Shown here one piece after another: positions 34,155-43,081 of a stretch of DNA of 64,000 nucleotides (its first letter is position 1; every line of letters begins with the position of its first letter). Made by a program: the position numbers and the translations under genes. The stretch is from assembly GCA_016789905.1 (NCBI GenBank), contig JAEUQC010000163.1, positions 1 through 64,000 of the forward strand, written 5' to 3'. The notes beneath the pieces were generated by a model, which saw only the letters and a list, made by a program, of their open reading frames with translations, searched no databases and was not told the DNA's origin. Source of the stretch: Bryobacterales bacterium. GTDB taxonomy: Bacteria; Acidobacteriota; Terriglobia; Bryobacterales; Bryobacteraceae.

Positions 34155-34550
34155 ATGGCCGAACAAAATCAGCGCGGGCGCATACTTGGCATCGGTGGGG
34201 TATTTTTCAAAACCGCCAATCGCGATCAAATGCGGGAGTGGTATTCCAAGCACCTTGGAATATCCGACAAGGGTGAGGGCGCGATGCTGCCTTGGCGCCA
34301 ACACGACAACCCGGAAAAGGAACACATCACGGTGTGGAGCCTGTTCCCCGCGACAACGGAGTATTTCAACCCGAGCCCGGCGCCGTTCATGATCAACTAC
34401 ATCGTGGACGACATGGATGCCTTGCTGGACCGTTTGGAGCGGGAAGGCGTGAACATCGATCCGAAGCGAATGGATGAATCCTACGGCCGTTTTGCCTGGA
34501 TCTACGACGCCGATGGGAACAAGATTGAGCTCTGGCAGCCGCTGCCTTGA
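34155..34550 (+). CDS. VOC (glyoxalase/bleomycin-resistance fold) family protein
   Basis: A 131-aa protein of two babba units. The first is LGIGGVFFKTANRDQMREWYSKHLGI. The second is INYIVDDMDALLDRLEREGVNI, ending in the metal-ligand strand WIYDADGNKIELWQP. Members are metal-dependent lyases, dioxygenases or binding proteins; the substrate is not readable from sequence. ATG 34155 has GGGAGGACC upstream; earlier in-frame codons would run through the inverted-repeat promoter. It converges on the GntR regulator with a 13-base gap. Confidence 0.88.
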   Translation: MAEQNQRGRILGIGGVFFKTANRDQMREWYSKHLGISDKGEGAMLPWRQHDNPEKEHITVWSLFPATTEYFNPSPAPFMINYIVDDMDALLDRLEREGVNIDPKRMDESYGRFAWIYDADGNKIELWQPLP

Positions 34551-34563
34551 ACGATCAGCTCCC

Positions 34564-35235
34564 TTATTTTCGCCGCTTCTTACGGGTGAGCTCGCTAATG
34601 TCCGTTGAGAAGTAGCCGATGATGGCGGCTACTTCCGCCGCCGCGCGTTCGGGATCCCCGCTGCGGATGGCGGCAAGAATCTGTTCGTGCTGGGCGATGC
34701 TGCGCGTCCAGCGGTCGCGGCCTCCCATCTGTTCGTGAGTACGGATGATGACGAAGGCAAACAGCGGAACGAGGAGCCGGCGGAGCATTTGCGTCAGGAC
34801 TGGGTTGCCGGCCTTTTCGCAAAGTGCCAAATGGAAGCGGAGGTCTCGCGAATAGAACGCCTGCAGGTTGCGGGTCTTCACGGCGGAACGCATATCTTCG
34901 GTTATCTGATCGAGATCGGCGAGATCCGGCTGTCGCTCGGTGACAAGCCGGGCGGCGAGGGATTCGAGGGCGACGCGAACTTCGAAGTTGTGACGAATAT
35001 TTTCAACCGCGATCTTCGTGACGCGGGCGCTTCGGCCGTTCCCGCGTTCCACAAATCCCTCAGCCTCCAGAATGTTAAGCGCGGCGCGAATGGAGGCCTG
35101 CGCTACGCCGAGACGCGCCGCCCACTTGCCTTCCACTAACGCGTCACCCGGGGCTAGACCGCCGCCGATAATCTCCTGACGGATCTGGGCGGCAATGCTG
35201 TCCTTGAGAAGCGAATTTGTTACTTCGTTGATCAT
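34564..35235 (-). CDS. GntR-family (FadR/FCD subfamily) transcriptional regulator
   Basis: A 223-aa repressor-type regulator. The N-terminal winged helix (about residues 10-70; LKDSIAAQIRQEIIGGGLAPGDALVEGKWAARLGVAQASIRAAL) has the GntR recognition helix. The C-terminal all-helical FCD domain (about 80-215) carries a metal/ligand pattern with DLRFHLALCEKAGN and QHEQIL. ATG 35235 is chosen since AAGGA sits seven bases upstream; ATG 35250 is an alternative. It lies back-to-back with the TonB receptor, and a double palindrome in the shared gap is a natural operator. The effector is probably an organic acid, as for many FCD proteins. Confidence 0.9.
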   Translation of the reverse strand: MINEVTNSLLKDSIAAQIRQEIIGGGLAPGDALVEGKWAARLGVAQASIRAALNILEAEGFVERGNGRSARVTKIAVENIRHNFEVRVALESLAARLVTERQPDLADLDQITEDMRSAVKTRNLQAFYSRDLRFHLALCEKAGNPVLTQMLRRLLVPLFAFVIIRTHEQMGGRDRWTRSIAQHEQILAAIRSGDPERAAAEVAAIIGYFSTDISELTRKKRRK

Positions 35236-35251
35236 GGGCCGATCCTTCATC

Positions 35252-35280
35252 TTGACATAGGCCCCGGCGGCCCATATGAT
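35252..35280 (+). promoter_or_regulatory. Near-consensus sigma-70 promoter of the TonB receptor
   Basis: TTGACA (35252-35257), a 17-base spacer, and TATGAT (35275-35280). One mismatch to the combined hexamers makes it the best promoter in the window. Transcription would begin near 35287, giving a leader of about 70 bases to ATG 35360. Confidence 0.75.
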
Positions 35281-35292
35281 TCCCTAAGCATT

Positions 35293-35311
35293 CAAGCGCT
35301 TGAGCGCTCAA
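35293..35311. promoter_or_regulatory. Overlapping palindromes, candidate GntR operator
   Basis: CAAGCGCTTG (35293-35302) and TTGAGCGCTCAA (35300-35311) are both perfect palindromes and share three bases. They lie just downstream of the predicted start of transcription and between the divergent regulator and receptor genes, where a bound repressor would block the promoter. Confidence 0.6.
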
Positions 35312-35359
35312 ATTGACCATCTTTCTGTCGCCCGGACAGGGTGGGGAGGCACACAACCC

Positions 35360-38300
35360 ATGTGGAGCATTTCCAGAAATTGGCTGTCGATTAGCGTATT
35401 TGCGGCCTGCGCTCTATGGGCGCAATACGGCCGGGGTGTCATCCTCGGCACGGTAACGGACGCGAGCGGCGCCGTGGTGCCGGGAATGAAGATCTCGGCG
35501 ACGAACAAGGCGACCAATGAGGCTCGCGAGTTTACGACCGACGCCGACGGCAACTTTCAGTTCAATGCCATGCCAAGCGGCTTCTATACGGTGACCGCTT
35601 CGGGCGCGTCATTCAAAACCTCAACAGCGTCGAACCTGGAACTGCGCGTGAATTCGCAACTGCGCGTGGATATCGTAATGCAGGTGGGCGGGGTGACGGA
35701 GAAAGTGGATGTGGAGGCAACGGCGCCACAACTGCAGACGAACACCGCGGTGATGGGCACGGTGATCGATGCGCGGACGATGATCGAACTGCCCCTGAAC
35801 TCGCGCAACTTCTTCGACCTGGCGGCGCTGACGCCGGGCAGCATTCGCGTGGCAAGCGGGTCGAGCGTGATGGACCAGAGGTCTGTGGAGATTGGCGGCG
35901 TGCGAAATACGTCGACAAACGCGACGCTGGACGGCGTCGACTTTTCCATTGCGAACGTCAACAATCCGGCGATTGCGCTGTCCCTCGATGCCGTGCAGGA
36001 GTTCAAAGTACAAACCAATTTTATGGACGCCTCCTATGGCTACGGCGCCGCTGGCATCGACATGGTGACCAAGCGCGGGACGAACACGTTCCACGGCGTG
36101 GTCTACGACTTTGTGCGGAACAGGGCCTTCCAGGCTGGACAGTTCTTCCGGCCGCCTTCGGGCGCGCCGCGATTCACCTACAATCAGTTTGGCGGAAACG
36201 CAGGCGGAAAGATCATCAAGGACAAGTTGTTCGCGTTCGGCAACTACGAGGGCCGTCGCAGGAGCACGGGAAATATTCTGCAGGGCCTGGTGCCGACGGA
36301 GGCGATGAAGCGGGGAGACTTTTCCGGATTGGCGAAGGTCGTGCGCGACCCGATGGCGGGGGGCACGCCGTTTGCAGGCAATGTGATTCCGGCGGCGCGG
36401 TTTGACCGGCTGACAGGTTCGCTGATTTCCTATTTCCCGACGGCGAATTTCAGCGGCCGGCCCGGCATCAACTTCCTGGCCACCCCGAGCAATGTGGAGC
36501 GCCGGGATCAGCTTACCGGACGCGTGGACTATCTGGTTTCGCCGCGCGGATCGCTCTTCGGCCGCTATAGCTTTGCGGATAACTCATTGGGCGACGCGGC
36601 CTACCGCGTGGGTAAGGGACTCATCCGGCCTGACCGGACGCAGAACATGGCCGTCGGATACACACACACATTCGGCGCCAACCTCATCAGCGAGACGCGC
36701 CTGGGTTTCACGAAGGCGTACCTGGCCCGCACGAGTGACGGTGACCGGTTCAGCAAGAACTACGCCGCGGAACTCGGCTTGAGAAATCTCGCCGGCGTGC
36801 CCGGCGATTTCACGGAACCGTCGGTAACTTTGTCGGAATATGCGCCAGGCACCCCAACTGGATCAGCCGGCTTCGTCGGCTACGGCCTGCGCATTGTGCA
36901 GAACAACATCTACTATCGCCTGGCGGAGACGATAACCTACATTCGCGGGAAGCACAGCCTGAAGTTTGGCGGGGATGTAAACCGCTTAATGGTGGGGTAC
37001 GACCAGGGGTCGAACCAGAACGGAATTCTCAACTTTGCGAACAACTTTTCCGGCGATTCCTTCGGCGATTTTCTGCTCGGATTCCCGCTGAGCGCGCAAG
37101 GCGGATTGGGTTCGATCGGTGATTTCGGCGGGGTAGCGAAGTATGCGATTGGCACCCGGTATCAGGCGTTCGTGCAGGATGACTACAAGTTGACGGACCG
37201 GCTGACCTTGAACCTGGGCATACGCTACGAAGTGTTCCAGAACTGGCGAGGACGGCTGGCGAATTTTGACTTGGCAACGAACCGGCAGTTGCTGGCAGGG
37301 CAGAACTTCTACTATCAGCCGGGCACGGGCCTGGTGCAGACCTCGGCGCCCGCGCTGCCCCAGCGGCCGATTGTCACCGACAAGAATAACTTCATGCCGC
37401 GCGTTGGCTTGGCATATCGAATGGGGCAGAAGACGGTGATTCGGTCGGGCGTCGGGATTTTCAGTTTATTGAATACGGGCGGCGCCACACTGAACGGCAT
37501 CATGAGTACGCTGCCGTTCTTCGTGCAGGCGAACCTGATTTCAAGTTCGACAACACCCACGCTTGTCGCTTCGAACCTTTTCCCAACGGCCGCGCAGGCG
37601 GCCGGGTCAGTCGGTTCTCACAACGACCTGAAACGGCGCGACGGCTACATGTACTCGTACAACTTCAACGTCCAGCATCAACTAACGCCAACCCTGTTGC
37701 TGGAGACGGGCTACATGGGTAATACCGGGCACAAGCAGGTGGGTGCGGTCTATGTGAACCAACCGCGACTGCCAACGAATCCACTGGCGCCGGAACCGTT
37801 CGCGGCGCGCGTGCCGTTCCCGTTGGCGCTGCCCACTTTCAGTGAGACGACGAACTACCAGTGGTCCAACTACAACGCCTGGTTCATCAAAGCCGAACAG
37901 CGCATGTGGCACGGGCTGAGCCTGACGACGCACTACACCTGGGCGAAAATGATCGACGTCGCCGGGCCCGGACAGAGCATGTATAACCGGCGCGCCGAAC
38001 GAGGGCTCTCCGATACGGACGTTCGGCACAATTTCATTGCGGGCTTTGTGTACGACCTGCCTGCGGGCAAGGGGCGCGGCTGGAACATCACGAACCCGGT
38101 AATGGACGCGGTGATTGGCGGATGGCAGTTGAACGGCATCGCCAATATGCGCACAGGTCTGCCGTTTTCCATCGCCACGGTGGGCGACATCGCCAATGTC
38201 GCGACCGGCGGCCAACGTGCGAACACAACCGGGATTGCGCCATCGAAACTGGACCCGCGCACGAGCGGATTGCTGGGCCTCGACCGGGCGGCGTATGCAC

Positions 38301-38569
38301 TGCCGCCGCGCGGCACGTTCGGCACACTCTCGCGCAATACACAACCGGGGTTTGGGATCAACAACTGGGACGTATCCATGGCGAAGAACTTCGCCATGCC
38401 GTTCCTGGGCGAGGCGGGCCGATTGCAGTTACGATTTGAGTGGTTCAATTTCTTCAACCACACTCAATTTGTCAACCCGAACGCAACCTTCAACACACCG
38501 ACCTTCGGATTGGTGACCTCTACGTTCGATCCACGCATTCTGCAGATCGCCGGGCGGCTGTACTGGTAG
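35360..38569 (+). CDS. TonB-dependent receptor with carboxypeptidase-regulatory-like domain
   Basis: An outer-membrane transporter of 1069 aa, of the Oar-like/SusC-like kind abundant in Acidobacteriota. A signal peptide (about residues 1-22, ending ALWAQ) is followed by a CarboxypepD_reg-like domain (GVILGTVTDASGAVVPGMKISATNKAT, about 25-110). A plug domain (TAVMGTVIDARTMIELPLNSRNF, near 130-240) comes next, and then a long barrel ending with the aromatic RLYW. ATG 35360 is used because it opens the leader, although GGGGAGG lies rather far upstream. It probably imports an oligosaccharide or other large solute, under the divergent GntR regulator. No SusD-like partner is next to it. Confidence 0.93.
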   Translation: MWSISRNWLSISVFAACALWAQYGRGVILGTVTDASGAVVPGMKISATNKATNEAREFTTDADGNFQFNAMPSGFYTVTASGASFKTSTASNLELRVNSQLRVDIVMQVGGVTEKVDVEATAPQLQTNTAVMGTVIDARTMIELPLNSRNFFDLAALTPGSIRVASGSSVMDQRSVEIGGVRNTSTNATLDGVDFSIANVNNPAIALSLDAVQEFKVQTNFMDASYGYGAAGIDMVTKRGTNTFHGVVYDFVRNRAFQAGQFFRPPSGAPRFTYNQFGGNAGGKIIKDKLFAFGNYEGRRRSTGNILQGLVPTEAMKRGDFSGLAKVVRDPMAGGTPFAGNVIPAARFDRLTGSLISYFPTANFSGRPGINFLATPSNVERRDQLTGRVDYLVSPRGSLFGRYSFADNSLGDAAYRVGKGLIRPDRTQNMAVGYTHTFGANLISETRLGFTKAYLARTSDGDRFSKNYAAELGLRNLAGVPGDFTEPSVTLSEYAPGTPTGSAGFVGYGLRIVQNNIYYRLAETITYIRGKHSLKFGGDVNRLMVGYDQGSNQNGILNFANNFSGDSFGDFLLGFPLSAQGGLGSIGDFGGVAKYAIGTRYQAFVQDDYKLTDRLTLNLGIRYEVFQNWRGRLANFDLATNRQLLAGQNFYYQPGTGLVQTSAPALPQRPIVTDKNNFMPRVGLAYRMGQKTVIRSGVGIFSLLNTGGATLNGIMSTLPFFVQANLISSSTTPTLVASNLFPTAAQAAGSVGSHNDLKRRDGYMYSYNFNVQHQLTPTLLLETGYMGNTGHKQVGAVYVNQPRLPTNPLAPEPFAARVPFPLALPTFSETTNYQWSNYNAWFIKAEQRMWHGLSLTTHYTWAKMIDVAGPGQSMYNRRAERGLSDTDVRHNFIAGFVYDLPAGKGRGWNITNPVMDAVIGGWQLNGIANMRTGLPFSIATVGDIANVATGGQRANTTGIAPSKLDPRTSGLLGLDRAAYALPPRGTFGTLSRNTQPGFGINNWDVSMAKNFAMPFLGEAGRLQLRFEWFNFFNHTQFVNPNATFNTPTFGLVTSTFDPRILQIAGRLYW

Positions 38570-38585
38570 GCCGGCGTCGGCGCCG

Positions 38586-40592
38586 CTACGGCCAGTGGGA
38601 GGGTTCGCCCGTTTCAAGTTCTAGCCAGCCATCATGCGGGAGGGCCTCGACGGGCAAACCGCCGACCCACAGTGAAATCTGGAAGGCTACCGTCTCTCCA
38701 GGCAGGTAGCCCAGAACGGAGAGTGGAACCGCGGCTTCCACATTGCGCGCGGCGACAAAGTCGCCTTGCCGCAACGCATGCTCGCCACGGCGTGTTTGGA
38801 TGCGAATCTCGAGTTGCGACGGCTGTGGCATGGGATCGAAATCCAGCCGCAAGCAAAATGCCTCCCCGCTCGTGCCGTAGTAGAGCATGTCCATGCCGCT
38901 GCGGCCGCCATGCATCGCTCCCTGGCGATGGTCCACTTTGTACTCACCGGCGCCCATCCACTCGAAGTACGAAGTTACGGCTCCATCTATGACCGGGTGG
39001 ATACGCGACGCGGGGCGGATATTGTGTTCAACGGCGGAAATCTTGAGAATCGGCCGGCCGAGTTCTTCTGGCGCGGGCTGTCCAAGAAGGCGATAAACGT
39101 TCGACAGATGATCGCGAAATAACTGATCGAACTCCGCGCGATTCGCCGATTCGTGATGCGGTCCATACCACCAGCACCAGTCGGACCCTTCAGCGATCAG
39201 TATCTCTTCATAAGCTAGTTCGCGATCCGCGGCGGGGACAGTGTGCGCGAACTTGTCGTAGGCCTCGCGGGCGCGAAGCAGATATTCCCATGCGCGATTG
39301 TCTTCGTCAAAACCAATCCACACATCGAAGTTGGCGCTGATCCAGGATCCGGGAAAGATGGTGGAGAGCGGCTGCGCAGTATGGCGTTCGAGGGCCTCAC
39401 TAACGGTGAGCGCCCTGAGATTTGGCGTGGATTCCAAGCGTTGATAGAGTTGACGAAGGAATTCGCGGCCGCTTTCGGGGAAATACTCCCATGCGTTTTC
39501 GCCATCCAGGATGACGGGGACAAGCGAATCGCGGCCGCCGGCATTCTCGACCACGCGGGAGATGAGGTGATCGGCGGCTTCATCCGGACCCATTTTTGAA
39601 TAGGTGAAGCCGACCAGATCGCTCAAATAGTGATCGCGAAAGAGCCCGCGAAGTTCGTGGCCATCCTGATGCCACAAGTACGGGCGATAGGTCTCAACCA
39701 CTCCGGCGCTGCGGCCAAGCGTGCGGCTAAGCACGCCGTTATCGGTGGCAAACCACTTGAAGCCACATTCGGCGGCAAGGCGAAGCGCTTCGTCGGAGAC
39801 CGAACCTTCCGAGGGCCACAGCCCGACAGGGGCGACGCCGGTCTGCTGCTCCATGTAGGCGCGCGCACGCCGCAATTGCTCGCGGGCGTCCTCCGGATAA
39901 TGAAATCGAGACGGCAGCGGGACCCCGGGATTGGAAATGCCGGCGATGTTGGAATCGCAAACGAGCGGCAGGATGGGATGATAGAACGGCGTTGTGGAAA
40001 GTTCGATCTGGCCTGTGGCGGCGTACTTGCGATAGACAGGGATTACGTGGCCGAGCGCTTCCGTTTGCTTGCGGCCAAGGAGGGTCTGATCTTCAACGGA
40101 GTAGTCCCGGCCTTTGGAGACCAGAGAAATGATCTCGGCGTCGTGCGTCAGGAAGAACTCGTCGAACCAGGCGAGTTGAGAGAGAACCTGAAGATCGCGG
40201 AAATCCTGTGCGCTATAGGGTCGTGTGCGGCCGCTGTAGAGTTCGGCGTAGCGCGGATAGCGGTAGATGAGGCGCTCGACATTGGCTTGAAAATAGTACT
40301 GCAGCAGGAACTGCTTCTCGCTATCTGTCAGTTTTTCCGCAGGCTTCAATGCAAGCCGCAGGAACGGATCGTCGGCCTTGCCGTTGGCGTACTCTTCCAC
40401 TTGGACCACAAGCGAAGGCACAAGGTTAAATGTCTGGTGAACCTTCGGAAACGCGCCGAGAATCTCCACCATGCCGTAGTAGTCTTTCAGCCCGTGGAGC
40501 CGCGTCCACGGAAGCTTATACTCCCCGCGCACCAGATCCTTATAGAAGGGCTGATGCATGTGCCAAACAAAACAGACGTCGATTTGCGGCAT
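38586..40592 (-). CDS. GH57 glycoside hydrolase (alpha-amylase/4-alpha-glucanotransferase type)
   Basis: A 668-aa cytoplasmic enzyme without leader. The GH57 opening VCFVWHMHQPFY (residues 6-17) is diagnostic. The nucleophile Glu262 is in VGLWPSEGSVSDE, and ILDGENAWEYFPESG (about 361-375) is the later conserved block. A C-terminal domain of beta character follows. Family members cut or transfer alpha-glucans such as glycogen. Its ATG at 40592 overlaps the stop of the upstream phosphoesterase by one base (TAATG), making it the last gene of a coupled chain. Confidence 0.93.
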   Translation of the reverse strand: MPQIDVCFVWHMHQPFYKDLVRGEYKLPWTRLHGLKDYYGMVEILGAFPKVHQTFNLVPSLVVQVEEYANGKADDPFLRLALKPAEKLTDSEKQFLLQYYFQANVERLIYRYPRYAELYSGRTRPYSAQDFRDLQVLSQLAWFDEFFLTHDAEIISLVSKGRDYSVEDQTLLGRKQTEALGHVIPVYRKYAATGQIELSTTPFYHPILPLVCDSNIAGISNPGVPLPSRFHYPEDAREQLRRARAYMEQQTGVAPVGLWPSEGSVSDEALRLAAECGFKWFATDNGVLSRTLGRSAGVVETYRPYLWHQDGHELRGLFRDHYLSDLVGFTYSKMGPDEAADHLISRVVENAGGRDSLVPVILDGENAWEYFPESGREFLRQLYQRLESTPNLRALTVSEALERHTAQPLSTIFPGSWISANFDVWIGFDEDNRAWEYLLRAREAYDKFAHTVPAADRELAYEEILIAEGSDWCWWYGPHHESANRAEFDQLFRDHLSNVYRLLGQPAPEELGRPILKISAVEHNIRPASRIHPVIDGAVTSYFEWMGAGEYKVDHRQGAMHGGRSGMDMLYYGTSGEAFCLRLDFDPMPQPSQLEIRIQTRRGEHALRQGDFVAARNVEAAVPLSVLGYLPGETVAFQISLWVGGLPVEALPHDGWLELETGEPSHWP

Positions 40593-43081
40593 TATTTTCC
40601 GAATAGGCTCCTGACCGGTGTTGGGGCTGGCGTGCCGCGAACGGCAAGCCAGATGATCTCGTTCATTTCGTCGTCGTCAATCTCGTCGGCTTCCGTGAAA
40701 TTGAAGCGTGCGGAGCGACGGGCGAGGGCGGTGTTGGCGGGGTTGCGGTCCTCAAGCGAAACGTTGGGCTTTTCGGCGGTGTATGCCTTGTTATCGGGGA
40801 ATGGCGTGAAAGCACCGAGCATGGGACGCGCGCCGGCGTCGTGCATTGTGAGTGGATTCAAGCCTAGAATCAGTTCCATCGTGCGAAGCATCGAGGTGGT
40901 GTTGTAGAACGTGGAATCGATGGCGCCCCGCTTGACGTAGGGAGAGATCACGAAGGCCGGCGAACGGTGGGAGTCGACGTGATCTGGGCCGTTCTGGGCG
41001 TCGTCTTCTAACACGAAAATGGCCATTTTGCTCCAGAAACTGGAGCGGGAAAGAGACTCGACGATCATGCCAAGAGCGGCGTCGTTATCTGCCACCTGCG
41101 CAATGGGCGTGCGCTTGCCGGCACTGGCGCCGGAGGTGTGATCGTTACCGAGGCGAATAATGGTGAAGTGCGGGAAGCGCTTTTCGCCCTCCATGCGGCC
41201 CAGGTCCGCAATGAAGGCTTTGGCTCGATCGACGTCCAAATACTCAAGGTCGTAGGGCCGGTACGCCGTGTGGGTATAAAGAGCCAGGCTCTCGTCCTTG
41301 ACTCGCGCGACGTGATTGTTATCCGTGACCTCATTGAGGGGGCGAACGGCGGCGTGATAACCGTAGTTACGAATGCGCAGTCCTTTGGAAATGGCGCTGT
41401 TCCACAGGTAGCCCGCCGGCGGCGTCGCGGCTGGTTCGCCGCCCTCATAATCGTAGGTCTTGCGGCGCCCGGCATAGCTATTGGGCCACATGCGCTGGAC
41501 GTAGTCGGGCGCGATGGCGGCCATGGACCAGTTGTGACCGTCGGCGCTCACGTCGGCATTTACATAAAAGTTGTCCAGCAGCACGAATTCATTCGCGAGC
41601 TTATGATGATTGGGCGTAACCTTCTGGCCGAAGACCGTTAGCGAAGGATCGCTATTGCCCTTGCCGATATCGCCGAGGATCTGATCGTAAGTACGGTTTT
41701 CCTTGATGATGTAGACAATGTGTTCAATGGGCGATCGTTCCGTACGGTGAGCGGGAATGACGGCCGGATCACCACGGTGGCCGAGGTAGAGCTTCTCTGG
41801 CGCGTAGGGAGTATTGCGACGAACCTGATCGGTCCACGCAATGAGATCGGCGGGGTCAACGGTATCGATGATCGACGCCGAGCCCTGCTGCAGGCGGCCA
41901 ACGTATTGCGGGCTGGTGTTGCCTAGGTGCTGATTGGCGGGGAGCCGCACGGGGCTGGGTCCTTGCGGATTGGCGAAGCTGCGGTTGCCGCGTCCGTTCA
42001 GGACCAGGAGGCGTTTGTCATCAAGGGCGCGCGCGGCGGTGGGATACCAACCGGTGGGAATGAAGCCGAGAACGCGCGAGCGCCCGCCCGCAATATTAAC
42101 AGCGGCAACAGCGTTGGCATCGGAACAAACGACGTAGAGCGAGTTCTCGTCGGGGCTGAGCGCGACGGCGCTGGGGGTCATGCCGGCGGGTGAATCGGGA
42201 TAGAGCGCGACATTGATGGTCTCGATGGCGCGGAGCTCTTTCGACTCGCTCACCCCAATCACGCGAACGGTATTCGTGTTGCCCAGCGTGACGAATATGC
42301 GGCCTTTGAACTCGTTCGATTCGCCCTCTTCGTCAGCGGTCTTCTTCTCGCGCCAAAGCATGTCCGTCGAATGCGGCCCTGCGATCACTCGATTCAACAC
42401 GTTGCCATTCTGGGTGTCATGTTGCGTAATAATGCCATCGGCCCAACTGGAAACGAAGAAGGACTTTCCATCGGGGTGGAAGAGAATTTTATACGGGCGC
42501 CGGGCGGTTTTCCAGGTCTCAATGACGCGGCCGGATTGGGGATTGATCACTCGGATCGCGTTGTTATAGAGGTCAGTTGCAAAGACAAGGCGGCCATCGG
42601 GAGAAAGCTGCAAGTCACCGAGAAAATCAGTCGCCTTTCTCTGCGCGGCGGGAGTGACCTCAAACACACGGGAAGGCGCCAATTTCCCTTCCTCGCTGAG
42701 CGTGAGTTCGTGGACGTTGTGGCGGGAAGCGCCGCCTACGTAGACCGTGTGACTATCGGGCGAAACAGCAAGACCGAGCCATGCATCATCGAAAGACACA
42801 CGAGAGAGTTCGGTCATCGTCACGGGATCGAAGACGGCCACCGAAGGCTTGTGGAATCCGCCATGGAGTATCAGCAGATGCCGCTTGTTCGGCGTGAAAG
42901 CGGCGGTCATCGGAAAGGTGTCAAGCGGAAGCTGGCGGCCCGCGGGCTCAACCACTTGCCCCGTGGGCACAAGGAATCGCCCCTTGGAAAGCGCCCCAAC
43001 GCGTTCGCGAACTTCGGGCTGGGAGAGAAGCGCGGCGGCCGCGATGAGTACGAGGCCGGCGGCAAATACGAGTTTTTTCAT
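40592..43081 (-). CDS. YncE-like propeller fused to a phospholipase C/acid-phosphatase-type phosphoesterase
   Basis: An 829-aa exported protein with a signal helix (residues 3-20, LVFAAGLVLIAAAALL). The first half is a seven-bladed propeller with YVGGASRHNVHELTLS, SPDGRLVFATDLYNNAIRVINP and SPDENSLYVVCSD blades. The second half, from about residue 450, is the phosphoesterase family (PF04185-like): HIVYIIKENRTYDQILGDIGKGN, then DNFYVNADVSADGHNW, and IFVLEDDAQNGPDHVDSHRSP with the metal-binding Asp/His set. It probably frees phosphate or head groups in the periplasm. ATG 43081 overlaps the NadE stop by four bases. Confidence 0.9.
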   Translation of the reverse strand: MKKLVFAAGLVLIAAAALLSQPEVRERVGALSKGRFLVPTGQVVEPAGRQLPLDTFPMTAAFTPNKRHLLILHGGFHKPSVAVFDPVTMTELSRVSFDDAWLGLAVSPDSHTVYVGGASRHNVHELTLSEEGKLAPSRVFEVTPAAQRKATDFLGDLQLSPDGRLVFATDLYNNAIRVINPQSGRVIETWKTARRPYKILFHPDGKSFFVSSWADGIITQHDTQNGNVLNRVIAGPHSTDMLWREKKTADEEGESNEFKGRIFVTLGNTNTVRVIGVSESKELRAIETINVALYPDSPAGMTPSAVALSPDENSLYVVCSDANAVAAVNIAGGRSRVLGFIPTGWYPTAARALDDKRLLVLNGRGNRSFANPQGPSPVRLPANQHLGNTSPQYVGRLQQGSASIIDTVDPADLIAWTDQVRRNTPYAPEKLYLGHRGDPAVIPAHRTERSPIEHIVYIIKENRTYDQILGDIGKGNSDPSLTVFGQKVTPNHHKLANEFVLLDNFYVNADVSADGHNWSMAAIAPDYVQRMWPNSYAGRRKTYDYEGGEPAATPPAGYLWNSAISKGLRIRNYGYHAAVRPLNEVTDNNHVARVKDESLALYTHTAYRPYDLEYLDVDRAKAFIADLGRMEGEKRFPHFTIIRLGNDHTSGASAGKRTPIAQVADNDAALGMIVESLSRSSFWSKMAIFVLEDDAQNGPDHVDSHRSPAFVISPYVKRGAIDSTFYNTTSMLRTMELILGLNPLTMHDAGARPMLGAFTPFPDNKAYTAEKPNVSLEDRNPANTALARRSARFNFTEADEIDDDEMNEIIWLAVRGTPAPTPVRSLFGK

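Noticed and set aside
39630..40907. Long plus-strand open frame of 425 codons opposite the GH57 gene
   Set aside because: It is antisense to a strongly supported glycoside hydrolase and has low-complexity Arg/His/Leu composition with no domain; high GC creates such frames.
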